Shown piece after piece: positions 16,422 through 25,580 of a stretch of 64,000 nt of DNA. Positions within the stretch are counted from its first letter, which is position 1. Every line of letters starts with the position of its first letter. The position numbers were made by a program, and so were the translations under genes. The notes beneath the pieces were generated by a model. The model saw only the letters and a list, made by a program, of their open reading frames with translations, ran no database searches and had not been told where the DNA came from. The stretch spans positions 1 through 64,000 of the forward strand of contig NZ_LKEU01000013.1 of assembly GCF_001766835.1 (NCBI RefSeq), read 5' to 3'. The DNA is from Acetobacterium wieringae. Its GTDB lineage: Bacteria > Bacillota > Clostridia > Eubacteriales > Eubacteriaceae.

Positions 16422-17921
16422 ATGGGTAAATATTTATTGGGTCTGGACAATGGCGGCACGATGATTAAGGCTGCGCTTTATGATTTAAAAGGCAATGAGG
16501 TAGCCATTTCCAGTTCTAAAACGGTGATGTACCAGCCGCAACCGGGCTTTACTGAGCGCAATGTCGAAGAAATGTGGCAGGCCAATGTCACTGCCATCAA
16601 AGGGGTGATTGCCAAAGCTGGCATTGACGGCAGTGAGATCATCGGCCTTGCGGCCACCGGTCATGGCAATGGCCTCTATCTGGTTCGGGCGGATGGTAGC
16701 CAGACGACCAACGGGATGATCTCCACCGATGTCCGGGGTCGTGAATACGTGATCAAATGGCAAAACGACGGCACCCACGACAAGATCTTACCGAAAACGA
16801 TGCAGAGCGTCTTTGCCGGACAGCCGACCACGCTATTGCGCTGGTTTATGGATCATCAGCCCGAAGTGCTTGAGGAAACCCGCTGGATCTTTATGTGCAA
16901 GGACTACATCCGTTTCCGCTTAACCGGCGAAGCCTATGGGGAAATTGCCGATATGTCCGGTTCCAGCCTGATGAATGTTAGAGATGTTAAATACGATCGG
17001 GAGCTGCTTCGTGATATGGGGCTGGAAAGTATTTATGATAAATTGCCGCCACTGCGATATTCCGGCGAAGTCTGCGGCACCATCACCAAAGAAGTAGCCG
17101 TACTAACTGGTCTGGCTGAAGGCACGCCAGTGGCCGGGGGCTGCATGGATATTCATGCCTCAGCGATGGCCGTGGGGATCACTGATGAAGATAAGCTGTG
17201 CGTGGTGGCCGGCACCTGGAGCATTAACGAATATATCAGCAAGCAGCCGGTGGTGGACAAGGATCTCTTTATGACCTCCATTTATCCGATTCCGGGCTAT
17301 TGGATGATCCTCGAAGGCAGCCCGACCTCGGCCAGCAATCTGGAATGGTTTTTAACTGAAATTCTCCGGGACATTGACTTAAAAGAGCAGGATGTCTATG
17401 AGTATTCCAACAATTGTGTCAATTGTGTGGCGGATGACGACTGTGGTGTCGTGTTTTTGCCGTTTCTATACGCCAGCAATGTCAATATCAACGCCAAGGC
17501 CTGTTTTGTTGGGCTGTCCAGCTATCACAACCGGGACAATATGCTGCGAGCTGTTTATGAAGGGATTGTCTTCAGCCATAAGTATCATATTGAAAAATTA
17601 TTGAAATACCGGAAGGCTCCCAAAAGCATCCGGATTGCTGGCGGGGTGGCTAAATCCCGGGTGTGGGTGCAGATGTTTGCCGATATTCTGCAGGTGCCCA
17701 TCGAAGTCACCGAATGTACCGAGTTGGGGGCCCTGGGTGCGGCCATCTGTGCCGGAGTCGCCACTGGCGCCTACGAAAGCTTCAAGGCGGCTTCGGACGT
17801 GATGGTGGAAATCGCCTTTACGGCGGTGCCCAACCCGGATAAGCGGGCGATGTACGAAAAGAAGTACAACCGCTACCTGAAGGTCATCAAGGCCCTGGAT
17901 GGGATCTGGGACGAGTATTAA
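16422..17921 (+). CDS. FGGY-family carbohydrate kinase (L-xylulose kinase-like)
   Basis: This 499-aa protein has the N-terminal phosphate motif LGLDNGGTMIKAALYD and the C-terminal FGGY signature region (SIRIAGGVAKSRVWVQM, then TECTELGALGAAICAG). The sequence around LVRADGSQTTNGMIS and LLRWFMDHQPE resembles LyxK/EryA-type sugar and polyol kinases more than glycerol kinase. It would phosphorylate a ketose or polyol in the cytoplasm. GGAGG lies 7 nt before the ATG at 16422; the frame is open further upstream to 16323 without support. Substrate is uncertain; the neighbouring SDR and aldolase point to a route from a sugar alcohol through a ketose phosphate to DHAP. Confidence 0.85.
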   Translation: MGKYLLGLDNGGTMIKAALYDLKGNEVAISSSKTVMYQPQPGFTERNVEEMWQANVTAIKGVIAKAGIDGSEIIGLAATGHGNGLYLVRADGSQTTNGMISTDVRGREYVIKWQNDGTHDKILPKTMQSVFAGQPTTLLRWFMDHQPEVLEETRWIFMCKDYIRFRLTGEAYGEIADMSGSSLMNVRDVKYDRELLRDMGLESIYDKLPPLRYSGEVCGTITKEVAVLTGLAEGTPVAGGCMDIHASAMAVGITDEDKLCVVAGTWSINEYISKQPVVDKDLFMTSIYPIPGYWMILEGSPTSASNLEWFLTEILRDIDLKEQDVYEYSNNCVNCVADDDCGVVFLPFLYASNVNINAKACFVGLSSYHNRDNMLRAVYEGIVFSHKYHIEKLLKYRKAPKSIRIAGGVAKSRVWVQMFADILQVPIEVTECTELGALGAAICAGVATGAYESFKAASDVMVEIAFTAVPNPDKRAMYEKKYNRYLKVIKALDGIWDEY

Positions 17922-17981
17922 GATCAGTTCCGCTGAGCTTTGATGTCAGGATGATGCTAAAAGAGACAACGACGAAAACAA

Positions 17982-18163
17982 GTACCGACCAATTGTTAAT
18001 CTGTTGTTTGCTGCGGGATCGGACACTAATAAGAAATAGAATTTCTTATTAGTCGCAGGCAGTCGCCAACTACAAGCCAGCTTGTGATTGGCTCGTTGCC
18101 TCCGCGCAGGCTATCGCCATGTTCGCCCCGATGCAAACAACATGATGTAACAATTGTCGGTAC
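17982..18163 (+). repeat. Palindromic repeat family, copy B with an inner insertion (182 bp)
   Basis: The outer ends match the family exactly, but about 81 bp (18026-18106) interrupt the central stem. The insert itself holds two hairpins: CTAATAAGAAA/TTTCTTATTAG (perfect, 11 bp) and a longer imperfect one around GCCAACTACAAG/CTTGTGATTGGC. The element separates the kinase gene from the SDR gene. Confidence 0.9.
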
Positions 18164-18249
18164 GGTTCGTTGCTTTGTTTTAAGAATTATTCAAATAACA
18201 TCAAAGCAAGTTGCTGATTTGGATGGCTGAGTGAAGATTGGAGATTAAA

Positions 18250-19008
18250 ATGGATTTGAAACTTAACGGAAAAAACGCGATCATTACCGGGGGTTCCCGG
18301 GGGGTGGGCCGGGCGATTGCGCTGGGCTTGGCGGCGGAAGGGGTTAATGTGGTAGTCACAGCCCGGAAATCGTCGAAAGAATTATTGGAAGTGGTGGAAG
18401 AAGCCAAATCGATGGGGGTAAAAGCCTATCCTTTGGGGGCAAATATGAATAATGCCGATGATGTCCAGGTGATGATGAAGGAGGCCGAAGCACTGTTGGG
18501 GGATCTGGATATTCTGATCAACAACGCCGGGATCTGGCTGACCGGCTGGATTCAGGATATTCCCTTATCGGATTGGGAAGAGACCATGGATGTCAATCTG
18601 ACAGCACCCTTTCTGACCTCTCAGTATTTTGCTAAAATCAATCTGGCCAGGCAGCGGCCCGGGCGGATCATCAACATTAATTCCCAGGCGGCCTTTAACG
18701 GTTCCACCACCGGCCATGCTCATTACGCTGCCAGTAAAGCCGGGATGGTGGCCCTGACCATTTCGATGGCCCGGGAACTATCATCCCATGGGATTACCGT
18801 TAACGGCATCGCCCTGGGGGTGGTGGATACCGACATGATCCGGGATAAGATTGCCGCTAACCCCGGCTATTACGAAAGTCGGATTCCCATCGGGCGGGTC
18901 GCCCAGCCGGAAGATATCGCCAATATCGTCGTCTTTATGGCCTCCGAACCGGCGTCTTACCTCACTGGTACCACCATCGACGCCACTGGCGGAATGTTGA
19001 TGCGGTAG
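18250..19008 (+). CDS. Short-chain dehydrogenase/reductase
   Basis: This 252-aa SDR has the cofactor motif GGSRGVGRAIA (about residues 13-23), NNAGIW (about 90), the catalytic Ser region (INSQAAF) and YAASKAGM with the catalytic Tyr and Lys (about 160-164). It would oxidise or reduce a polyol/ketose using NAD(P). GGAG precedes the ATG at 18250; the codon at 18238 is a TTG inside the untranslated region. The gene lies between the FGGY kinase and the FAD oxidoreductases, so it probably supplies the ketose for the kinase. Confidence 0.88.
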   Translation: MDLKLNGKNAIITGGSRGVGRAIALGLAAEGVNVVVTARKSSKELLEVVEEAKSMGVKAYPLGANMNNADDVQVMMKEAEALLGDLDILINNAGIWLTGWIQDIPLSDWEETMDVNLTAPFLTSQYFAKINLARQRPGRIININSQAAFNGSTTGHAHYAASKAGMVALTISMARELSSHGITVNGIALGVVDTDMIRDKIAANPGYYESRIPIGRVAQPEDIANIVVFMASEPASYLTGTTIDATGGMLMR

Positions 19009-19023
19009 CCATTATCTGCGGAT

Positions 19024-19182
19024 GGGCGAACACGGTTCGCCCCTACGAACCAGAATTTGCAGTGACGTAAAAAACTCACCAGCTGCGTTACGCATTATCT
19101 TGTAGGGGCGAATAGTATTCGCCCGAAACGTTGATCACCAACCAAATGAATGCGGTTGGGTACAACCCGCCGCTACGAACCA
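19024..19182. repeat. Cluster of three short related palindromes
   Basis: GGGCGAACACGGTTCGCCC plus CTACGAAC (19024-19050), its inverted relative GTAGGGGCGAATAGTATTC then GCCC (19102-19124), and GGTTGGGTACAACCC with CGCTACGAACCA (19154-19182). They fill the gap between the SDR and the first FAD oxidoreductase gene. A weaker CCCTACGAACC also occurs at 16262-16272. They look like REP-type intergenic repeats. Confidence 0.6.
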
Positions 19183-19228
19183 AAATAAACAACGGCACTT
19201 ATTCATACCATACACGAAAGGAAAACAC

Positions 19229-20686
19229 ATGAATTATTATGACGTGATCATCATTGGCGGCGGCATTACCGGCACTGCCATTGCCCATGAATTATCAAAA
19301 TACAAACTGACGGTAGCCCTGCTCGAGCGCGGCAGCGATATCGGGATCGGAGCCACCAAGGGAAATGGCGGCGTCGTTCACCCCGGTTACGATCCGACTC
19401 CCGGGAGCCTGAAAGCGAAGATCAATGTCTGCGGCGCCAACCGTTATCCGCAGCTGGCCAGGGACCTGAACTTCGGCATTATCAATCCGGGGATCTTCGT
19501 GATCGGCTTTAGCGATGCCGATGAAGCGATGTTAAAACACAAGCTGGAATTTGGTATCAAAAACGGGGTTAAAGATCTGGCGATTATTGATGCCGGGCAG
19601 ATGCGCAACCGTGAGCCCCAGCTGGCCACCACTGCCAGACATGCGCTCTACGCCCCGACGGCTACCGTGGTTGATCCTTTTGAGGTGGCCATTGCTTTTG
19701 CTGAAAATGCCAAAGCCAACGGCGTCGAGATTCTGACCAGTCAGCCAGTTACCGCCATTAAAAAAAGAACGGACGGCAATTTTCTGCTGAACACCCCCGA
19801 TCAGCAATTTACCTGTACTTATATCGTCAACGCCGCCGGTAATCATGCCGATGATGTGGCCAGGCTGGCCGGGATTGCTGAATACCAGATGAAACCCCGC
19901 CATGGCGATTTGCTGGTGTTGGATAAGGACATGGTTAATAAGCCCAAAACGGTGATGTTTCCCTGTCCCGGGCCGGACACCAAGGGGATTGCCTGCATAC
20001 CTACGGTGCATGGTAACACCATCGTTGGTTCCACCGCCACGATGTTGGATGACAAGGAAGCCGTCAACAATTATGCGCCGGGGATTCAGGCTCTGATTGA
20101 CGGGGTTCACAAGATTTTGCCAGAACTCGACGCCGCTAAGATCATCCGCACCTTTGCCGGGTTGCGGCCGGTGGTGCTGGACAACAACAATGATTTTTAC
20201 ATTGCCGAATCCCCGACGGTTAAAGGTTTTATCCATGCGGCTGGAATTCAGTCTCCGGGGGTGGCCTCGGCCCCGGCGATTGCCGAGCTAGTTCGGGATC
20301 TGCTGGATAATGCCGGGTTGGAAATGGTGCCTAAAGCGGATTATAATCCCTATCGGGAGAAACTGACGGTTTTTACGGAGCTGTCGCTTGCTGAACAGGA
20401 TGCGCTAATTAATGAGCATCCCGCCTATGGTCGGATTGTTTGCCGCTGTGAAACGGTAACCGAGGGTGAAATCATCGCTGCCATCCATGGGGCGATTCCG
20501 GCCCACACCCTAGATGCGATTAAGCGCCGGACCCGGGCGGGGATGGGCCGTTGTCAGGGTGGTTTCTGCCAGTATAAGGTGATTGCGATTCTGGCCCGGG
20601 AGCTGGGCCTGTCGGCGGATGCCATCTGTCTTGAAGATGCCGGCTCGCAACTGCTTTGCGGGGCAGTCAAGGGAGGTGCGAAATGA
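19229..20686 (+). CDS. FAD-dependent oxidoreductase, anaerobic glycerol-3-phosphate dehydrogenase (GlpA-like)
   Basis: This 485-aa protein starts with a Rossmann FAD motif (YDVIIIGGGITGTAIAHEL), contains the DAO-fold core (GNGGVVHPGYD, LRPVVLDNNNDFYIAES), and ends with a BFD-like 2Fe-2S domain (CRCETVTEGE, then GRCQGGFC, about residues 412-450). This arrangement is that of GlpA-type enzymes that oxidise glycerol-3-phosphate to DHAP; relatives act on L-2-hydroxyglutarate. The start has AAAGGA upstream. It overlaps the next gene by ATGA, and the trio with the second flavoprotein and DUF1667 matches known clostridial glp clusters. Confidence 0.85.
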   Translation: MNYYDVIIIGGGITGTAIAHELSKYKLTVALLERGSDIGIGATKGNGGVVHPGYDPTPGSLKAKINVCGANRYPQLARDLNFGIINPGIFVIGFSDADEAMLKHKLEFGIKNGVKDLAIIDAGQMRNREPQLATTARHALYAPTATVVDPFEVAIAFAENAKANGVEILTSQPVTAIKKRTDGNFLLNTPDQQFTCTYIVNAAGNHADDVARLAGIAEYQMKPRHGDLLVLDKDMVNKPKTVMFPCPGPDTKGIACIPTVHGNTIVGSTATMLDDKEAVNNYAPGIQALIDGVHKILPELDAAKIIRTFAGLRPVVLDNNNDFYIAESPTVKGFIHAAGIQSPGVASAPAIAELVRDLLDNAGLEMVPKADYNPYREKLTVFTELSLAEQDALINEHPAYGRIVCRCETVTEGEIIAAIHGAIPAHTLDAIKRRTRAGMGRCQGGFCQYKVIAILARELGLSADAICLEDAGSQLLCGAVKGGAK

Positions 20687-21975
20687 AACAGTTAGACTAC
20701 GACGTGGTCGTCATCGGCGGCGGCCCGGCCGGCATGGCGGCAGCTCTGAAAGCCAACGAAAAGGGCGCCACCGTGGCGATTATCGAACGCAACGACGAGT
20801 TGGGGGGGATTCTCAATCAGTGTATTCACAGCGGTTTTGGCCTCAGTTATTTCAAGCAGGAGTTAACCGGCCCGGAATACGCCGAGCTGTTTATTAACCG
20901 GGTGAAGGATAGCGATATTGATGTTTATCTGAACACCATGGTTATCGATTTAGCACCAGACCACCGGATCACCGCAGTCAATCAAGACGGCATGCTGGTT
21001 CTGGCAGCCGGGGCGATTGTGCTGGCAATGGGCTGTCGCGAACGAACCCGGGGGGCGATTAAGATTCCCGGCTCCCGACCGGCCGGAGTGCTGACCGCCG
21101 GGCTGGCCCAGCGTTATGTCAACATTGAAAACCGCAAACCAGGCGAACGCATTGTTATTCTCGGTTCCGGCGACATCGGCCTGATCATGGCCCGACGGCT
21201 GACCCTGGAAGGGATGCAGGTGCTGGGGGTTTACGAGTTGATGCCCTATGCCAACGGCCTATACCGGAACATCAAAAATTGCCTCGACGATTTTGATATC
21301 CCCCTGCATCTGTCAACCACGGTAACAAATATCATCGGCTACCCGCATCTGGAAGCAGTCGAGGTGGCTAAGGTTGATGAGAACTTTGCGGTGATTGACG
21401 AGACCCGGGAAGTGATTGCCTGTGATACCCTGTTGCTGTCGATTGGTCTGATTCCCGAGAATGAGCTGTCGCAAAATTCCGGAGTCAGCCTCAATCCCCG
21501 GACCAACGGTCCGCTGGTTGATGAAGAGCTGGCCACCGACCAACCGGGAATCTTTGCCTGTGGCAATGTTCTCCACGTTCACGATCTGGTCGACAATGTG
21601 ACCCTGGAAGCTGAACAGGCCGGAACCGCTGCCGCAGTCTATGCGTTAGAGCAAAAGGCGGCGGTCAGCGAAAACAGGCCGGCCGAAAATAAAGCAACGA
21701 TCACAATCAGTCCCGGCGAAAATGTCGGCTATACCGTACCGGCCAAGCTGACCATTCCGCCACAAAAGCCAATCCGGATTTTATTCCGGGTCCGAACACC
21801 TCTGGATCAGGCTGCAGTCGTGATTCACACCGGTACAGAAATCTTTTACCAGGGTAAAGTCCAGGCCTATAAACCCAGTGTGATGGAGGCAGTAGCCTTG
21901 CATCCGGAAGAACTCAACCGTCTAAACGAGTCCGACGAACCCATCACCGTATCAGTTCGAGAGGTAAAAAAATGA
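20683..21975 (+). CDS. NAD(P)/FAD-dependent oxidoreductase (GlpB-like partner)
   Basis: This 430-aa protein has an FAD motif (YDVVVIGGGPAGMAAALKA), a second dinucleotide motif (IVILGSGDIGLIMARRL, about 163-180) and a final FAD contact (GIFACGNVLHVHDLVD). It resembles pyridine nucleotide-disulfide oxidoreductases without a redox-active disulfide. It most likely takes electrons from the GlpA-like subunit to a soluble carrier. GGAGG precedes ATG at 20683, which overlaps the upstream stop; its own stop overlaps the DUF1667 start. This tight coupling argues for a three-subunit complex. Confidence 0.87.
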   Translation: MKQLDYDVVVIGGGPAGMAAALKANEKGATVAIIERNDELGGILNQCIHSGFGLSYFKQELTGPEYAELFINRVKDSDIDVYLNTMVIDLAPDHRITAVNQDGMLVLAAGAIVLAMGCRERTRGAIKIPGSRPAGVLTAGLAQRYVNIENRKPGERIVILGSGDIGLIMARRLTLEGMQVLGVYELMPYANGLYRNIKNCLDDFDIPLHLSTTVTNIIGYPHLEAVEVAKVDENFAVIDETREVIACDTLLLSIGLIPENELSQNSGVSLNPRTNGPLVDEELATDQPGIFACGNVLHVHDLVDNVTLEAEQAGTAAAVYALEQKAAVSENRPAENKATITISPGENVGYTVPAKLTIPPQKPIRILFRVRTPLDQAAVVIHTGTEIFYQGKVQAYKPSVMEAVALHPEELNRLNESDEPITVSVREVKK

Positions 21976-22403
21976 GACAGAAAAACATGAAACAGCAAGA
22001 AAAAATGATTAAAGAATCCGATAAAACAGCGATCAAAGTTTGCTGTACCACCTGTCCTAAGGAATGTGTGATCACGGTTTCTCTAACAGATGGGGTAATC
22101 GACAGGGTAGAGGGACAAGGCTGTAAACGGGGCAAAAAATTTGCCGAAAAAGAGTTAACAAACCCGGAAAGAACTTTAACCACTACGATACTGGTGGAAT
22201 ATGGAGACAAGGTTTATCTACTGCCAGTCAAAACGGCTGACCCGATTCCTAAAAAAGATCTGGCGATGGCCATGAATGTCATCCGCAAAGCCAGACTCAT
22301 CGGGCCTTGTCAGATGGGGGATGTGGTCATCTCAAACATCTGCGGTACCGGGGTGGATGTGGTGGCCTGCCGGAGTATTAAGGAGGAGAATCATGCGTGT
22401 TAA
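21972..22403 (+). CDS. DUF1667 protein
   Basis: This 143-aa protein carries CCTTCPKECVITV and GQGCKRGKKFAEKE near the N-terminus, and it ends with several more cysteines. DUF1667 proteins are small, cysteine-containing partners found directly after the GlpA-like and NAD/FAD genes in clostridial glycerol-3-phosphate operons; the cysteines may hold a metal or cluster. It overlaps the upstream gene by 4 bp (ATGA) and the downstream aldolase gene by 11 bp. Confidence 0.85.
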   Translation: MRQKNMKQQEKMIKESDKTAIKVCCTTCPKECVITVSLTDGVIDRVEGQGCKRGKKFAEKELTNPERTLTTTILVEYGDKVYLLPVKTADPIPKKDLAMAMNVIRKARLIGPCQMGDVVISNICGTGVDVVACRSIKEENHAC

Positions 22404-23253
22404 TCTGACGACGATTTTAAAGCAGGCTCAGGCTGACGGAACAGGGGTGGGAGCTTTTAACACCCCTAATCTGGAAAGCGTCCGGGCGGTGATCGCAGCG
22501 GCCGAAGCCGCAAACCAGCCAGTGATCATCATGCATGCCCAGATCCATGAAAGCCTGATTCCCCTGGAAGTCATCGGCCCGGTGATGATCCGGCTGGCCG
22601 ACCAGGCCCGGGTGGATGTCTGTGTCCATCTCGATCACGGTGAAGACCTGGGCTATCTGCTTCATGCCATGAAAATGGGTTTCACCTCGGTGATGTATGA
22701 CGGGTCAAGACTGCCCTATGCAGAAAATTTGAGCAACACCCGGGAAATTGTCCGGGTGGCCCATTATCTCGGCGTTTCGGTGGAAGCTGAGTTGGGCCGG
22801 GTATTGCGGCCGGAAGGTGGCGGGGCTGCTGATCCCGAAGAAAAAGAGCTGACTCCGGCAGCATGCTACACCGATCCCGAGCAGGCCAGCGACTTTGTAG
22901 AGGCTACCGGAGTGGATGCCCTGGCGATTGCCTTTGGTACCGCCCACGGTCTTTACGAGGCCGAACCCTGTCTCGATTTTGAGCGGATCGCCGCCATTCA
23001 TCAGCAGGTGGATGTCCCATTGGTGATGCACGGCGGTTCGGGAGTCAGTGATAGCGACTTCCGCCAGGCCATTGCTGCCGGGATCACCAAAATCAATTAT
23101 TTTACCTACATGTCGCTGGCTGGGGGGCAGGCTGTCAAAACCTGGTTTGAACAGCAGCCCGGCCAGGTGCTTCGCTTTGATGAGATTGCAAAGATTGGCC
23201 AGGCGGCCATGCAGGCCGATGTGATCCGGGCTATCAAGGTGTTTCAGGATTAA
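22393..23253 (+). CDS. Class II ketose-bisphosphate aldolase (FBA/tagatose/other ketose type)
   Basis: This 286-aa protein is a zinc-dependent aldolase: HLDHGED carries the catalytic Asp and a zinc His, SVEAELGRV the second zinc-site region, and VMHGGSGVSDSDF with GITKINYFT the phosphate and zinc loop. It would split a ketose phosphate into DHAP (or a related triose) and an aldehyde. The start at 22393 follows AGGAGGAG inside the end of the DUF1667 gene. As the last gene of the operon it closes the proposed route from polyol to glycolytic trioses. The substrate is not determined by the sequence; it is not necessarily the main glycolytic aldolase. Confidence 0.9.
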   Translation: MRVNLTTILKQAQADGTGVGAFNTPNLESVRAVIAAAEAANQPVIIMHAQIHESLIPLEVIGPVMIRLADQARVDVCVHLDHGEDLGYLLHAMKMGFTSVMYDGSRLPYAENLSNTREIVRVAHYLGVSVEAELGRVLRPEGGGAADPEEKELTPAACYTDPEQASDFVEATGVDALAIAFGTAHGLYEAEPCLDFERIAAIHQQVDVPLVMHGGSGVSDSDFRQAIAAGITKINYFTYMSLAGGQAVKTWFEQQPGQVLRFDEIAKIGQAAMQADVIRAIKVFQD

Positions 23254-23285
23254 CGCAATCATCTAAAGACCTGGTGGTGAATAAT

Positions 23286-23356
23286 AATAAAAATCATTTG
23301 GTGTAAATAGCGCAGTTTAAAAAAAAACGGTAAGCTCCCATCAAATGGTTTTTATT
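23286..23356. other. Long-loop inverted repeat between convergent genes
   Basis: AATAAAAATCATTTG (23286-23300) pairs with CAAATGGTTTTTATT (23342-23356), one mismatch, over a 41-nt spacer. It may serve as a bidirectional terminator for the aldolase and the GGDEF gene, but the long loop makes this uncertain. Confidence 0.4.
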
Positions 23357-23436
23357 GTAACGATCATTATTACCCTCAAATCAGATCGCAAGCGATTGCA
23401 AGGGATAATTCAAGGTTTTGAATATAGATAGTTTGA

Positions 23437-25464
23437 TTAAGATTTTTCGGTCCGCAAAATGGTGTTGCGGCCCTGTTTTTTAGCCTGATAGAGGAGCCGG
23501 TCGGCCGTTTCGATCAGCTCGCTGACACTGTTGTGATCCCACTCGGCAATTCCACCGCTGATGGTCAGCTCGATGCGATCGTGGTAGAAACGGGTATCTT
23601 TGATTTTGATCCGGATCCGCTGGGCAATCTGGTAGCCCTCGTTGAGGGTGGTGTCCGGCATCACAATTAGGAACTCTTCGCCGCCATAGCGGCCCAGAAA
23701 ATCGCTTTTGCGGAGGTTATCCATGATGATCTGGACAGTTTCCACCAGCACCGTATCACCAGCCTGATGGCCAAAGCGGTCGTTGACGGATTTAAAATGA
23801 TCAAGGTCAATCATTATCACCGAAAAGGTCGAATAAAGTAATGGGGTATTGGCATGGATATCCTCCAGAATGTTAAAGATACAGCCCCGGTTGCAGGCTC
23901 CGGTGAGGGCATCGATGGTGGATTGCGTAAGCAGAATTGACTCCTGCTTTTTCAAAAACAGGTTGGATTCTTCCAGTTTTTTTAAGATCTGCTTGGTTTT
24001 ACTGATGTCTTTTGCGTTTAAGATATAGCCGAGGATTTGCCCATCCTCGCTGCGGTAGGCAGAAATCGAGGCGATTACGGTGGTTTTCTGATGGTTGTCT
24101 TTAATCATGGTGCCTTCGATGTTTTCCAGGCGGGGGTTTAAAATCAACTTTGCCTGCAAATCACGCAGGCTGCTACTGCCGTCAAAGATGGTGTCAATCG
24201 GGCTACCGACGATTTGGCCACAGTGCTTGCTCAGAAACAGCCTAGTATATTGATTGATCCGGAGGATTTTAAGATCACTATCCATAATAATCAGAATATC
24301 ACCGACCGAATCGATGACGTTTTCCAGGTAGGTTTTGGTAACCAGGGTCGACTGTAGCTTGGCCGACAGCTCATTAAAGGACTGGGTCAGCTGGCCCAGT
24401 TCGTTGCTGCCGGAAACCGGCATGAAAAAATCCAGGTTGGTGCCGGAGACCCCTTTAATCCGGTTGGTCAGGCGGATCAAAGGCTCGGTGATGGAGCGGG
24501 TCACCAGGAAATAGATCAGCAGCAGGCTAAAGACGGTGTAAGTCAGAAAGACCAGCAGGGTGGCCATCCGGGTGCCATTGATCTGGCGGATAATATCGTC
24601 ATACTGATAACGGATGGCAATGACCTTCTGGGAATCGTTCATGCCGCCGGGGAAGGTGTTGACATAAATGTATTCCTGATCAAGCAGGCCCAGGTCGCCC
24701 GTGATGATCTGGTCGGTGCCATTACTGATGACGGTATCAATCATGGCGATCCGGGCCGGGTCGGTTTCGGTTTGACCGCTACCCAGCATGATGTGGTTTT
24801 TGTCATAGACCGTGATGTCAGCAATAAAGGGGTTATTGTCCTGTACAGTTTTTTCCATATCGGTGTAGTTGAGCTGGGTAATAAATTGTGACAGCGAGCC
24901 GGGCGAAATGCCCACCTCTAGCACATAACGATGGTCGGCGGTGGGGATATACCCCCACTTGCGCAGCTCCCCGGTGACTAAATCGGTGGTGACATGGGAG
25001 ATTTCCGGATCATGCCTCTGGCGCAGTTCGGTGAGAGTCTTAAAAAAATCCGGTACCGTTTTAAAATCAATGCCCAGGGCCGAGGGGAAGGTAGTCCGGA
25101 TGATGACTCCGTTTTCATCAATAATATACAGATCCAGATTATTATGGTAACGCGCTTTGATGGCGTCCAGATCGATGGCCGAGACATTGCCCTTTTGCGT
25201 CTCATATTCGGCATTAAACAGTTGGAGACTCTCGGCCATCATCTCATCATAATAGGTGGATACCAGCTCGTAGCTTTTTTCAGTGCTGATAATGGTATCA
25301 ATGATGTTGATCCGGGTCTGGTTGATGGCCAGCTGGGTATTATTCAGAATGCCGTTGCGGATGCTGTTGTAGTTGATCATCGCAAAGAGAAAATAAAGGG
25401 GTGTAATGATCGCAACCAGGACGATCATCATTGAGTATTTAATGGAAAGATTGCGAAATTTCAT
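23437..25464 (-). CDS. Membrane diguanylate cyclase: CACHE-type sensor, HAMP, PAS, GGDEF
   Basis: This 675-aa protein has an N-terminal membrane segment (about 8-30), an extracellular sensor region (about 35-285, CACHE-like), a second membrane segment (about 292-315), HAMP (about 318-370), PAS (about 378-490) and a C-terminal GGDEF domain (about 515-672). The active-site motif is GGEEF and an inhibitory-site RKSD (RxxD) sits five residues before it, so c-di-GMP synthesis with product inhibition is expected. The ligand is unknown. It starts with ATG after AAGGAAGGA and seems to be a single-gene unit. Confidence 0.92.
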   Translation of the reverse strand: MKFRNLSIKYSMMIVLVAIITPLYFLFAMINYNSIRNGILNNTQLAINQTRINIIDTIISTEKSYELVSTYYDEMMAESLQLFNAEYETQKGNVSAIDLDAIKARYHNNLDLYIIDENGVIIRTTFPSALGIDFKTVPDFFKTLTELRQRHDPEISHVTTDLVTGELRKWGYIPTADHRYVLEVGISPGSLSQFITQLNYTDMEKTVQDNNPFIADITVYDKNHIMLGSGQTETDPARIAMIDTVISNGTDQIITGDLGLLDQEYIYVNTFPGGMNDSQKVIAIRYQYDDIIRQINGTRMATLLVFLTYTVFSLLLIYFLVTRSITEPLIRLTNRIKGVSGTNLDFFMPVSGSNELGQLTQSFNELSAKLQSTLVTKTYLENVIDSVGDILIIMDSDLKILRINQYTRLFLSKHCGQIVGSPIDTIFDGSSSLRDLQAKLILNPRLENIEGTMIKDNHQKTTVIASISAYRSEDGQILGYILNAKDISKTKQILKKLEESNLFLKKQESILLTQSTIDALTGACNRGCIFNILEDIHANTPLLYSTFSVIMIDLDHFKSVNDRFGHQAGDTVLVETVQIIMDNLRKSDFLGRYGGEEFLIVMPDTTLNEGYQIAQRIRIKIKDTRFYHDRIELTISGGIAEWDHNSVSELIETADRLLYQAKKQGRNTILRTEKS

Positions 25465-25515
25465 AAAGTCCTTCCTTTCATGATCGAGACATCCAGAAAA
25501 TGCCGTGGTGCTGAT

Positions 25516-25553
25516 TAAAAAAGGGCGGCGGTGCCAAAGCAGCCGTCGCCCTT
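25516..25553 (-). terminator. Terminator of the exonuclease gene
   Basis: On the reverse strand AAGGGCGACGGCTGC pairs with GCACCGCCGCCCTT (small mismatch), followed by T's. Confidence 0.8.
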
Positions 25554-25580
25554 ATTGAGGGGAAAATAGAAAGTTGGCAA

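Noticed and set aside
19532-20236. A 234-codon reverse frame opposite the GlpA-like gene
   Set aside because: Antisense shadow of a gene with strong FAD and BFD motifs.
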